From: Nonomuraea lactucae | GTDB lineage: Bacteria > Actinomycetota > Actinomycetes > Streptosporangiales > Streptosporangiaceae | Assembly: GCF_003313395.1 (NCBI RefSeq) | Contig: NZ_QNFZ01000061.1 | Location: 1-51,984, forward strand | Direction: 5' to 3' | DNA: 51,984 nt | Part shown: positions 33,842 through 42,885 of the stretch, one piece after another | How the letters are laid out: the number at the start of each line of letters is the position of its first letter | How positions within the stretch are numbered: the stretch's first letter is position 1 | The notes under the pieces: generated by a model | Databases searched by the model: none | The model's input: the letters and a program-made list of their open reading frames with translations, nothing else | What the model was told of the DNA's origin: nothing | Made by a program: the position numbers and the translations under genes

Positions 33842-35019
33842 CCGCCCAGGACGAGATGCGGCGTCGAGTAGCCGACTTCCTCGCCGTACATGATCCGCGC
33901 AGCACGCCGGCACTGGAATGGCTGCAAGCCCGGTACGACTCAGGCCTGGCGTGGGTGCACTTCCCGCTGGGACACGGTGGCCTCGGGCTGCCGCGACCGC
34001 TGCAGGGCGAGGTCGACGAGCTGTTCGCAGCGGCCGGCGGGCACGACAACCGGCCGCGGGTGAACATGATCGGGCTAGGGATGGCGGCACCCACGATCCT
34101 CGCCTTCGGGACCGAAGCTCAGAAGAAGCGATTCCTGCGGCCGTTGTGGACGGGGGAGGAGATCTGGTGCCAGCTCTTCAGCGAGCCGGGCGCTGGATCG
34201 GACCTCGCTGCGCTCGGCACCCGTGCCGTGCGTGATGGTGACGAATGGGTGGTGAACGGCCAGAAGGTCTGGACGTCAGCGGCGCAGAACGCACAGTGGG
34301 CGATCCTCGTCGCGCGCACGGATCCGGATCGCCGGAAGCATGCGGGCATCACCTACTTCCTCTGCCCGATGGCCCAGCCGGGGGTCGATGTTCGCCCGCT
34401 GCGACAGATCACGGGTGAGGCGGAGTTCAACGAGGTCTTCCTCACCGATGTGCGCATCAGTGACGAGTGGCGGCTCGGAGAGGAAGGCAACGGCTGGCGG
34501 ATCGCCAACACGACCCTCAACAACGAGCGACTGGCGATCGGAGGCCGTCCGGCTCCACGCGAGGACGGCATGATCGGCATCGTGGCGCGTAACTGGCGCG
34601 AGCACCCGGAGCATCGTACGCCGGACCTTCATCACCAGCTGATGGCGCTCTGGGTCGAGGCCGAGGTTGCACGGTTGACAAGCATCCGCCTGGCCCAGAA
34701 GCTGGCCGCAGGGCAGCCGGGTCCGGAGGGGTCGGCCATGAAGCTGACGTTCGCCCGGATCAGTCAGGCCCTCTCAGGGCTCGAACTGGAGCTGAACGGT
34801 GCCGACGGGCTCCGCTACGGCGACTGGACGATGACTCAACCGGAGGAGCTGCACTTCCTCGCGAAGGACGCCAGCTACCGCTACCTGCGCGCGAAGGGCA
34901 ACTCCATCGAGGGCGGTACATCGGAGATCCTCAAGAACGTGGTCTCCGAGCGTGTCCTCGGACTCCCGGCCGAGCCGCGGTTCGACAAAGACCTCCCCTG
35001 GAAGGAACTCGAGCGATGA
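33838..35019 (+). CDS. acyl-CoA dehydrogenase
   Basis: A 393-residue flavin dehydrogenase with normal length. The flavin/substrate motif [20 protein letters not shown] is near residue 118, [14 protein letters not shown] follows, and the C-terminal [20 protein letters not shown] is near residue 350. It begins with ATGA overlap on the damaged upstream dehydrogenase and ends overlapping the next gene. Together with the following ACAD it may form a heteromeric alpha2beta2-type dehydrogenase, as seen for steroid-catabolism ACAD pairs (family knowledge). Introduces the 2-ene into an acyl-CoA. Confidence 0.93.
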   Translation: MTAQDEMRRRVADFLAVHDPRSTPALEWLQARYDSGLAWVHFPLGHGGLGLPRPLQGEVDELFAAAGGHDNRPRVNMIGLGMAAPTILAFGTEAQKKRFLRPLWTGEEIWCQLFSEPGAGSDLAALGTRAVRDGDEWVVNGQKVWTSAAQNAQWAILVARTDPDRRKHAGITYFLCPMAQPGVDVRPLRQITGEAEFNEVFLTDVRISDEWRLGEEGNGWRIANTTLNNERLAIGGRPAPREDGMIGIVARNWREHPEHRTPDLHHQLMALWVEAEVARLTSIRLAQKLAAGQPGPEGSAMKLTFARISQALSGLELELNGADGLRYGDWTMTQPEELHFLAKDASYRYLRAKGNSIEGGTSEILKNVVSERVLGLPAEPRFDKDLPWKELER

Positions 35020-36116
35020 CCGTCGGCAGTCTTCTCTACACCGATGTCGAGGACGACCTTCGTGCGGCAGTGAGCGCGTTTCTCACCGACCGGTGCCAGC
35101 CTTCGGACGTGGCGGCCCTGTACGACGGGGCCCCGGTCGATGCCGGGCTGTGGCGGGGCCTCGCGCATGAGCTCGGACTCGCCGGCCTGCTGGTCTCCGA
35201 GGAGCTGGGCGGAGCCGGAGCGTCCGCACGGGAGGTGGCAGTCGTCCTGGAGGAGCTGGGTCGCACGGTCGCTCCGGTCCCGTTTCTGACAAGCTCGGTG
35301 ATCGCCACGCAGGTGTTGCAGGAGTCGGGGAGCGACCTGGTCCAGGGTGTTGCCTCCGGCCAGGATCGCGTCGCCCTGGTCGTGCCGTGGTCGACGGCTC
35401 CGGGCAGTGACCTTCCCCCGCTGTCGGTGGTGGAGGGTGCGCTCTGCGGTCAGGTGCGTTCGGTTGCTGGCGTGCTCGACGCGGACCTGCTGCTCGTGCC
35501 GGTGCCTGGGGATGCGGGCGTCGACCTCTACGCCGTCCGCGCCTCGGAGGTCGACGCTCGCCCCGTCGTCTCGCTGGACATGTCCCGGCCGCTGGCCGAT
35601 GTCGACCTGACCGGAGCGCACGGCACCGTGATCGCTTCAGGCCCGCCGGGAGCCATCGCTGTCCAGCGGGGATTGCTGTGGGGGGCCGGACTGCTCGCGT
35701 CCGAGCAGTTGGGAGTGGCCCGATGGTGCTTCGACACCACGCTGGCGTATGTGAAGGAGCGTCGCCAGTTCGGTCGGGCCGTGGGCGGTTTCCAGGCCCT
35801 CAAGCACCGGCTTGCGGATCTCTTCGTGCAGGTGGAGGGTGCGGCCGCTGCTGCGCGCTACGCCGCAGGAGTCCTCGCGGATGACGCCGACGATGTCGAG
35901 GTTGCCGTGGCCGTGGCTCAGGCCCATTGCAGCGAGATCGCGGTGCACGTCGCGGAGGAAGCGATCCAGTTGCACGGCGGCATCGGCATGACGTGGGAGC
36001 ATCCGGCTCACCTGTATCTCAAGCGGGCCAAGGCGTGCCAGATCGCCTTGGGTACGGCGGGTTGGCACCGGGCCCGGCTCGCCGACCTTGTGGACCTGCC
36101 GGCCTCGGCGTCCTAG
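35016..36116 (+). CDS. acyl-CoA dehydrogenase (second subunit type)
   Basis: A 366-residue dehydrogenase lacking the canonical SEPGAGSD segment but retaining C-terminal features: LASEQLGVARWCFDTTLAYV, KERRQFGRAVGGFQALKHRL and EAIQLHGGIGMTWEHPAHLY. This is typical of the partner in two-gene acyl-CoA dehydrogenases. The start overlaps the previous stop (ATGA). It is the last intact gene of the rightward catabolic run, followed by a hairpin at 36121. Confidence 0.9.
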   Translation: MTVGSLLYTDVEDDLRAAVSAFLTDRCQPSDVAALYDGAPVDAGLWRGLAHELGLAGLLVSEELGGAGASAREVAVVLEELGRTVAPVPFLTSSVIATQVLQESGSDLVQGVASGQDRVALVVPWSTAPGSDLPPLSVVEGALCGQVRSVAGVLDADLLLVPVPGDAGVDLYAVRASEVDARPVVSLDMSRPLADVDLTGAHGTVIASGPPGAIAVQRGLLWGAGLLASEQLGVARWCFDTTLAYVKERRQFGRAVGGFQALKHRLADLFVQVEGAAAAARYAAGVLADDADDVEVAVAVAQAHCSEIAVHVAEEAIQLHGGIGMTWEHPAHLYLKRAKACQIALGTAGWHRARLADLVDLPASAS

Positions 36117-36120
36117 AGCC

Positions 36121-36146
36121 AGCCCACGGGCCGTCCGGCCCGGGCT
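36121..36146 (+). terminator. hairpin after catabolic operon
   Basis: AGCCC pairs with GGGCT and GGGCC with GGCCC around a 4-base loop, with a 2-base bulge. It begins four bases after the last acyl-CoA dehydrogenase stop. No T-tract follows, as is usual in actinomycetes. Confidence 0.55.
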
Positions 36147-36654
36147 CGGGATAGGACACCTTGCCGTCAAAGGTGGCCTCACGGCCACCGTCGCGGCCGC
36201 CGCCAAACACGCTGACGCCCGGACCGAGAACGGCGATGCAAGCACCTGAGCGAGGTTTTCGAACTCGTGGCTGGCCAAGCGGCTCAGGTCGTGTTGCACC
36301 CGACCATTGTGGAGCCTTCAGATCACTTCGCGCGAATCCTTCTGGAAGGCGAGGCGCTGTTCCTCCAGGCATGGTCCGGAGGAGGCACGGACTATGCCCG
36401 GCGAGCTGACCGACCGGGCCCGGCACCGGAACGAGGTCACCTACCGCTCGGCGGGAAGGGGCCCTGTCCGGTGCGCGGCCGGAGACTGCGTGCCAGGACG
36501 GCGGCCAGGTGCTGGTCGGCACGGTAGGCGGGCTGCGGTCGAGCTGGTTGGCGCGCAAGTCCTCTGGGACTGTGATTGACCAGGGCAGATGCGTGAGAGG
36601 CAAAGAAGACGCCGGTGATCCGGCTCGCGCTCGCTGTCGATCACCGTGGTGGGA
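36147..36654. other. no gene recognised
   Basis: A plus-strand frame at 36267-36527 (includes TIVEPSDHFARILLEGEALF) has no recognised family. The rest shows no convincing frame, repeat or promoter. It separates the catabolic island from the stress-type genes. Confidence 0.4.
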
Positions 36655-39252
36655 TCAGTGTGTGTGGGCGGCGTTGCCCGGGGGTTGGATGGGCCGCCGC
36701 GAGCGGGACGGGTGCAGAATCCGGTCGAGGCGGACGGCGGCGTAGCCGAGGACCGACAGCGCGGTGACGATCAGCAGGTCGCCTATGGCCAGCGGTTCGG
36801 TGCCGAGCAGCTCTTGGAGCGGCGGCAGGTACAGTCCGGCCAACTGTAGTACGAGCGCACCGGCGACGGCGAACAGCAGCATGGGGTTGGCCAGCGTGCC
36901 GGGCCGCGTGCGAGAGCCGAGCGCGACGCCGAGCTGGATGGCGCCGAGGGCGAAGAAGGCCATGCTCTGCCATGGGCGTCCGGTCTGGTGGGCCCAGATG
37001 GCGACGCCGAGGGTGACAGCGGTCAGGACGACGGCGATCCGGATTATGCGCTGCCACAGCCCCGCGCCCAGGATGCTCTGGCTGGGAGGCCGAGGTGGGC
37101 TGGCCATGGCCCCGGGCACGGCCGGCTCGCCGCCGAGAGCCACGCCGGGCAGTCCATGCGTGAGCAGGTTGATCCAGAGGATCTGGGCGGGAAGCAAGGG
37201 GAGCACGAGGCCGGCGAACGGCCCCAGCAACATCACCGCGATCTCGGCTGCTCCGCCGGACAGGCCGTAGACCAGGAACCGGCGGATGTTGGCGTAAACC
37301 CGGCGGCCCTCCTCGACGGCCGCGACGACGGTGTCCAGGTTGTCATCGGCGAGCACGAGGTCGGCCGCCTGACGGGCGACTTCGGTGCCGCGTTTGCCCA
37401 TGGCGACGCCGATATCGGCGCGTCGTAGTGCCGGGCCGTCGTTGACACCGTCACCGGTCATCGCGAGGGTCTCGCCACGAGTCCGCAGATCCTGGATGAT
37501 ATCGAGCTTCTGCCCCGGTGTGGCCCGGGCGTACACGCTGATCTCGGCATGGTCAGGCGTCCCGGGATCGCAGAGGTCCACGACCGGATCACCGAGGGCG
37601 ATGATGCCCAGATCGGTGGCGATGGCACGAGCGGTCCCGGGGTGATCCCCGGTGATGAGGAGCGGCCTGATGCCGGCCTGTTTGCAGGCGGCGATCGCGG
37701 CGGCCGCCGCGGGACGCGGCGGGTCCAGGATCGCGACAAGCCCGAGCAGCGACAACCCGCTCTCCGGCGCTGTTTCGGGAACGGTGTCCAGATCGCGGCT
37801 CGCGACGGCGAGGACGCGGTAGCCCGCCTGGGCGAGCTGCTCGGCGCGCTCGGCGGCGCGAGCCAGCAGCGTCGGCTCATCGGCCAGGACAGGTGGGCGG
37901 AGCAGCACGTCGGGCGCGCCCTTGCAGATCACCCTGCCATGCCCGCCCGGCAGGCGAAGTACGGTGCTCATCCGCTTGCGTTCGCTGTCGAAAGGACGTT
38001 CGGTCACCCGTGGGAAGCGCTCTTGCAGTTGTTGACGGTCAAGGCCGAGCTTGGCGGCGGCGGCGAGCAGGGCCGCCTCGGTGGGATCGCCCAGCGCTGT
38101 CCACTCCCCGTCGGGGTATTGGGGCGGTGACAATCTGGCGTCGTTGCACAGCACGGTCGCCGCCAGCAGGTCGGTGAGACTCGTGCCGTCGAGGGAGCCG
38201 TCGCGCACGATCTCGCCGTCGGGTGCGTATCCGGAGCCGGTGATCGTGGCCTCTCCGGTGGGAGTCCACAGGTGCTGGGCGACCATCCGGCCCTCGGTGA
38301 GAGTGCCGGTCTTGTCGGTGGCGAGCACGGTCACTGCGCCCAGCGTTTCCACGGCGGGCAGCCTGCGTACGAGAGCGTTGCGCGCGGCCATCCGGCGAGC
38401 TCCCAAGGCCAGGCTCAAGGTCACGACCGCGGGCAGGGATTCGGGCACGGCCGCGACGACCAAGCTGATCGCGGTCACCACCATCAACTCGACCGGTTGC
38501 CCACGGACCAATCCCAGAGCCAGCACCAGCGCGGACAGCGCCACCGCGACGCCCGCCAGCAACCGCCCGACCCCCACCAGGCGGCGCTGCAGCGGCGTCA
38601 GCCCGGCTCCCTTGACCATCATGGTCGCGATCCGGCCGCTCGCGCTCGCCGCCCCCACGGCAGTGACCGTCGCCCGGCCACGCCCTCGTACCACGATGGT
38701 GCCCGAGGAGACGGGATCGTCGTCGGTCTTGTCCACCGGCACGGACTCTCCGGTAAGGGACGACTCGTCGACGAGCAACGCCGCCGATTCCACCACAGTG
38801 GCGTCGGCCACGATGATGTCGCCTTCGGCCAGGACCAGCAGGTCTCCCACGACGACGTCGGCCGCCGGTATCTCCGTCTGGGAGCCGTCGCGGATCACGC
38901 GTGCTCTCGGGGCGGTGAGCTGTGACAACGCCGTGATGGCCCGGTCGGCGCGCACCTCCTGCACGACCCCGACGGAGGTGTTGACGATGATCACGAGCAT
39001 GATCACGGCCGTGTCGGTCCAGTCACCCGTAGCGATGGTCAACGCCACCGCAACGAGCAGGACGATGATCAAGGGATCGCGAAGCTGGGCGGCGATCCGC
39101 CGCCACAGCGGGACGGGCGGCTTCTGCGGGAGGAGGTTGGGTCCGTCCCGCTCCAGGCGTACCGCCGCCTCCACACACGACAGTCCGGAGCGTGTGGGAA
39201 TCACCACGTCTTCCTCCCTGCTCCAGGTCTCCGATCGGCCGAGGCGCCGCAT
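36655..39252 (-). CDS. P2-type cation-transporting ATPase (CtpF-like)
   Basis: An 865-residue P-type ATPase with the PMR1/SERCA-like order. An N-terminal cation-ATPase domain comes first. TGES follows in DESSLTGESVPVDK, the membrane motif reads VAAVPESLPAVVTLSLALG, the phosphorylation motif is DKTGTLTEG, the nucleotide domain holds CKGAPDVLL, and the hinge is AMTGDGVNDGPALRRADIGVAMG. The C-terminal membrane segments are present. PESLP replaces the PEGLP of calcium pumps. It resembles M. tuberculosis CtpF (Rv1997), a DosR-regulated transporter (known). Start at ATG 39252 follows GGTAGGCGAG. Confidence 0.92.
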   Translation of the reverse strand: MRRLGRSETWSREEDVVIPTRSGLSCVEAAVRLERDGPNLLPQKPPVPLWRRIAAQLRDPLIIVLLVAVALTIATGDWTDTAVIMLVIIVNTSVGVVQEVRADRAITALSQLTAPRARVIRDGSQTEIPAADVVVGDLLVLAEGDIIVADATVVESAALLVDESSLTGESVPVDKTDDDPVSSGTIVVRGRGRATVTAVGAASASGRIATMMVKGAGLTPLQRRLVGVGRLLAGVAVALSALVLALGLVRGQPVELMVVTAISLVVAAVPESLPAVVTLSLALGARRMAARNALVRRLPAVETLGAVTVLATDKTGTLTEGRMVAQHLWTPTGEATITGSGYAPDGEIVRDGSLDGTSLTDLLAATVLCNDARLSPPQYPDGEWTALGDPTEAALLAAAAKLGLDRQQLQERFPRVTERPFDSERKRMSTVLRLPGGHGRVICKGAPDVLLRPPVLADEPTLLARAAERAEQLAQAGYRVLAVASRDLDTVPETAPESGLSLLGLVAILDPPRPAAAAAIAACKQAGIRPLLITGDHPGTARAIATDLGIIALGDPVVDLCDPGTPDHAEISVYARATPGQKLDIIQDLRTRGETLAMTGDGVNDGPALRRADIGVAMGKRGTEVARQAADLVLADDNLDTVVAAVEEGRRVYANIRRFLVYGLSGGAAEIAVMLLGPFAGLVLPLLPAQILWINLLTHGLPGVALGGEPAVPGAMASPPRPPSQSILGAGLWQRIIRIAVVLTAVTLGVAIWAHQTGRPWQSMAFFALGAIQLGVALGSRTRPGTLANPMLLFAVAGALVLQLAGLYLPPLQELLGTEPLAIGDLLIVTALSVLGYAAVRLDRILHPSRSRRPIQPPGNAAHTH

Positions 39253-39436
39253 CGTCTCGCCTACCTGTTTTCGCAGGAAATGAACTTCCAGCCCAGGGGC
39301 GAAGGTCCCGGCGGTGGAGGGCCGATGGCAGGTACGTGACCGGCTGCCGGTTCGGTCTGGCTGCGCGCCGGCCATTCGAGCGACCACGTCAAAATGCTCA
39401 AGAGGCAGGGTGCGTGGAACTACCAGCGCGAGCGCC

Positions 39437-40384
39437 GTGTCCTGCGCAATTCCAAACCGGCTGCTGATCTTCCGGGAGATTGCCCGAACCGGGTCAATCG
39501 CGAGCGCGGCCAGGTCGCTTGGCTGGACCCAGCCGGCCGTCAGCCAGCACCTGCGCCACCTGGAACGTCAGGCCCGGATGCCCCTCGTTCTGCGCCGCCC
39601 CCGCGGCGTACAGCTCACCGAGGCGGGCGAGATGCTGCTCCGGCACGCCGACGCCATCGCCACCCGCCTGCACGCCGCGGCCGACGATCTCGACGCGCTG
39701 GGCCAGTTGCGCGCTGGCACCGTGCGGCTGGCCGTATTTCCCTCGGCCGGGGCCGCTTTCCCTCGGCCGGGGCCGCGATCGTCCCCGACGCGATGAGTCT
39801 GCTCGGCCGCCGTTACTCCGGCATCGATGTACGGCTGCGCGAGGCCGAGCCTCCGCATGCGCTCGACCTGCTCGCCGCGGGCGAAGTCGATCTGACCGTG
39901 ACCTTCACTCACGCCGGCGAGCAACTCTCCGACAGCCCGGGGCTGGTGCGGATCGCGATCGGCGAAGACCCGGTGCGACTCGTGCTGCCCCGCTTTCACC
40001 CCATGCGCAACCGGCCGATGTGCCGCTTGACCTGAGGGTGCTGGCGGGGGAGAAGTGGAGCGCGGGGTGCGAGCGCTGCACCGCGAACCTGCGCGAGACG
40101 TGCGGTGCCACCGGGTTCGTGCCGGACATCCGGCACGGCACCGATGATTACGTGGTGTCCCAGGCGCTCATCGCGCGGGGCCTCGCCGTGGGGCTGCTCC
40201 CGCAGCTCGCCCTCGACGCCGCGCAGGACCCCGATGTTGCGGTGCGCCCGGCGGTCCAGCTGCGGCCGAGGACTCTGTACCTGACGCACCACCGCGAGGC
40301 CGACCAGATCCCCGCGGTCCGCAGGCCATGCCCGCCCTGCTCGACACCGCCGCCGACCGACATGGGCCGGGCTCCGCCGGATAG
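39437..40384 (+). pseudogene. LysR-family regulator with three frameshifts
   Basis: The HTH domain is clear: LLIFREIARTGSIASAARSL, GWTQPAVSQHLRHLERQARM. The frame is lost at a 20-bp tandem duplication (39737-39776) and resumes as AAIVPDAMSLLGRRYSG. A second break near 40008 shifts into LAGEKWSAGCERCTANLRET, and a third near 40322 leads to MPALLDTAADRHG and the stop at 40384. GTG 39437 is the likely start. LysR proteins of about 300 residues are normal; all sequence is present but broken. It is divergent from the ATPase gene. Confidence 0.85.
39737..39776. repeat. 20-bp perfect tandem duplication in LysR pseudogene
   Basis: TTTCCCTCGGCCGGGGCCGC occurs twice in direct succession. Removing one copy restores the frame VRLAVFPSAGAAIVPDAMS, so this duplication is the cause of the first frameshift. 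Confidence 0.9.
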
Positions 40385-40556
40385 TGGGTGTACGACGGAA
40401 CGGTCTGTTCTATCCGCAACCGGGAACCCAAATCGGCCACCACCGGCAGTAACCGCGCACTTCTCCACGCTCGGCGTGCCCCACTACGACCACAGGCAGA
40501 ACTACGCCGCAGATGCCTCAATCACTCCGACGTGCGGAAAACGGGGCTCGCCCGGC

Positions 40557-41865
40557 TCAGCCGGGCTCGATCTGCGGGCGTCGGAAGCGCCATCTCGTGG
40601 TGGTTCCCCGGGCGTGCACCGCGTCGAGCGCCCGCTGGACAGCCTGGTCCGGTCCCGCGCTGGTGTCGATCTCGACCGCCTGCGGCCACGGCGGGGTGTT
40701 CGCGGCCAGGGCCGTGCTGATCGCCTCTTGACCGGTATCCGGAACGCCGCCGCGACGGGCCAAGCGCTCGGCGATGAGCTGTGGCAGTGCGGTGCAGCGC
40801 AGTTCCACGAGATCGCTGAACGTGCGCTGCGCGAGGTCACGGGCCTGTGCCCGGTGGCCGGCGTCGGCCCAAGAGGCGTCGAGGACGACTGATTCGCCGT
40901 GTGCGAGCAGCGTCTCGCTTCGGGCGAGGAGCTCATGATGGACGGGGCCGTTCTCCTCAACCGTGCCGTCGGGCGGCGCGCCCCGGTCCGGCGCGGCCCG
41001 GATGAGTTCCTCCCCGATGCGGTCACTGCTCAGGATCGGGTAGTCGAGACGGTCCGCGAGGGCGATGGCCAGGCTGGACCTTTCCGTCACCGGCGGCCCG
41101 CCGACGAGGACCAACGTGACGGCGTAGCCGTGCAGGAAAACCTCGGCCGGCCGCGGAGAGCCAAGCCGTTCCAGGTCCATGGCCAGGAAGGCGGCGTCGT
41201 CCAGCCCGTCGAGTGAGCGCAGCCGTTCGTCGAACTCGAGGCAGTCGAGGATCCGGGGGCCGTTGTCCAGGCAGAAGATGTCCTCGGCGAGCAGGTCTCC
41301 GTGGCCCTCGACGATGCGTCCCTCGGCGATCTGGACCGCGAAGAGCCGGCCTCGGCCGTCGAGGAACCTCATCCCCAGCCGTTCTATCTCCCGCATCGTG
41401 TCAGCGTCGAGCGTCGCCCCGGGCAGCGCGCGGACCTGCTCGAAACTCGCCACCCAGTGCGAGCGCAGCGACTCCCTGGTTCCCTGCCTGTCGATCTCCG
41501 GGCCGCGGCGGGCCGAGCCATGCAGGCTCGCGAGCACTCGGGCGATCTGCCGCACGTGCTCTTCGACCGGCTTGCCGGCGCGGATCAGCGTGGCCAGGCG
41601 GCGCTCGTCGGGCATGCGCCGCATCACGACGACATGCTCGCAGGGCTGCCCGTCCGGCCCCAGCACGTCCGCGACCCCCTCGTAGACGTCCGGCGCCAGC
41701 CGGCGGTTGAGCTCCACCTCGGCCCGGCAGGCGGCCTGGCGGGCCTCGCGCGTGGTGAAGTCCAGGAAACCGAGGTTCACCGGCTTCTTCAGCTTGACCG
41801 CCGTGGTCGCCGAGAAAGACCACCACGGCGGCGTGGGTCTCCTTGATCTCCGCCCACGGTCTCAT
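40557..41865 (-). pseudogene. bifunctional APH/ATP-binding protein (Rv2004c-like), frameshifted near start
   Basis: The intact frame from GTG 41780 (VNLGFLDFTTREARQAACRA) encodes 407 residues. The true start MRPWAEIKETHAAVVVFLGD at 41865 is in another frame, and one base change near 41815 separates them. The N-terminal part is APH-like (GHGDLLAEDIFCLD, RILDCLEFDERL). The C-terminal half is an AAA-type kinase whose P-loop reads GGPPVTERSS instead of GxxGxGKS/T, so nucleotide binding is doubtful. The architecture equals Rv2004c, a DosR-regulon member. Confidence 0.75.
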
Positions 41866-41899
41866 GGGACTCCCCCCTTCACGGCCTCATGCCGGATGG

Positions 41900-42763
41900 T
41901 CAGCCGCGGACCACGATGACGGGCGTGCGCGCGTGGTGCAGCACGGCGTGAGCCGTGCCGCCCAGGCCGAGCAGCGCCTGCGGCACGCCGTGCGAGGCCC
42001 CCACGACCACGACGTCGGCCTCAGCCGAGGCGTCGGCCAGCGCCCTGGCCGGGTGCTCGTGCACCACCTGCTGGACGACCTCGACGTCCGGGAACCTCTC
42101 CCGCCACCCGGCGAGGACCTGCGCCAGCAGCAGCGCCTCCTCCTGCCCCACGGCCTCGATGTCGTAGACGGCGGGATCGACGGACCAGGGCGTGACCGTG
42201 CCGGGGTGCGTCCAGGCGTGCATGGCGCGCAGGACAGCATGCCGCAGCGCCGCCTCCTGGAAGGCGAAGTCCAGCAGGCCCTCCTGGCCGGGCCGTCCCG
42301 CCACGCCCACGACGACGGCTCCGTGCTCGCCAGTCGGCGGCTGCCGGACGACGGCCACCGGGCACGGCGCCCGCGTGGCGACGTGCCGGCTCACAGAGCC
42401 GAGCAGCAGCTCGGCGAATCCGCCGTGCCCGCGGCTGCCGACTACGAGCAGTTGCGCCCCCTCGCCGGCCTGGACGAGTAGGTCGCGCGCTGGCCCGATG
42501 GCGATCCGCGCGGTGACCTGCAACCGCGGCCTGCCGGCCCGGGCGTGGATCTCCGCCTGCTTCAGCCGCTCCCGGGCGGCGGCCTCCGCCTCGACCTCCC
42601 AGCCGGGCGGCTCGGGGACGAGAAGGGTGTCGAACGACCAGCTCGGCGCGGCATGGACGATGTGGAGCGGGGCGGCGTGGATTTCCGCCTCCTGCCCGGC
42701 CCAGCTCACGGCCCGCAGCGAGGACTCCGATCCGTCGAACCCGACGACGATCGGCTCTGTCAT
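41900..42763 (-). CDS. tandem universal stress protein
   Basis: A 287-residue protein of two USP domains. Domain 1 (about residues 3-145) carries IVVGFDGSESSLRAVSWAGQ and the ATP-binding pattern VGSRGHGGFAELLLGSVSRH. Domain 2 (about 148-287) shows AVVVGVAGRPGQEG and VVVGASHGVPQALLGLGGTA. The second glycine motif is more degenerate. The ATG at 42763 follows GAGGTGG by five bases; a GTG at 42772 is the alternative. Proteins of this type (Rv2005c, Rv1996) belong to the DosR dormancy regulon. Normal length. Confidence 0.92.
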   Translation of the reverse strand: MTEPIVVGFDGSESSLRAVSWAGQEAEIHAAPLHIVHAAPSWSFDTLLVPEPPGWEVEAEAAARERLKQAEIHARAGRPRLQVTARIAIGPARDLLVQAGEGAQLLVVGSRGHGGFAELLLGSVSRHVATRAPCPVAVVRQPPTGEHGAVVVGVAGRPGQEGLLDFAFQEAALRHAVLRAMHAWTHPGTVTPWSVDPAVYDIEAVGQEEALLLAQVLAGWRERFPDVEVVQQVVHEHPARALADASAEADVVVVGASHGVPQALLGLGGTAHAVLHHARTPVIVVRG

Positions 42764-42885
42764 GGTCGCCACCTCACACGCTCCTTCGATCGCCTTCGCA
42801 CCGTAGCCCTGTCATGGGTATCGCCGTTCTGGACCGGATTAGGCCACCTGTCGCGACGGCCAGGCTCCCGGTCTCGATGTACGGA

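Noticed and set aside
36267-36527. Possible small protein gene
   Set aside because: The frame has no recognised family, no ribosome site and no conservation evidence; it lies in GC-rich DNA where chance frames are common.
41213-41710. Long plus-strand frame opposite the Rv2004c-like gene
   Set aside because: It is the antisense of a well-supported coding sequence; its composition follows from GC-rich codon bias.
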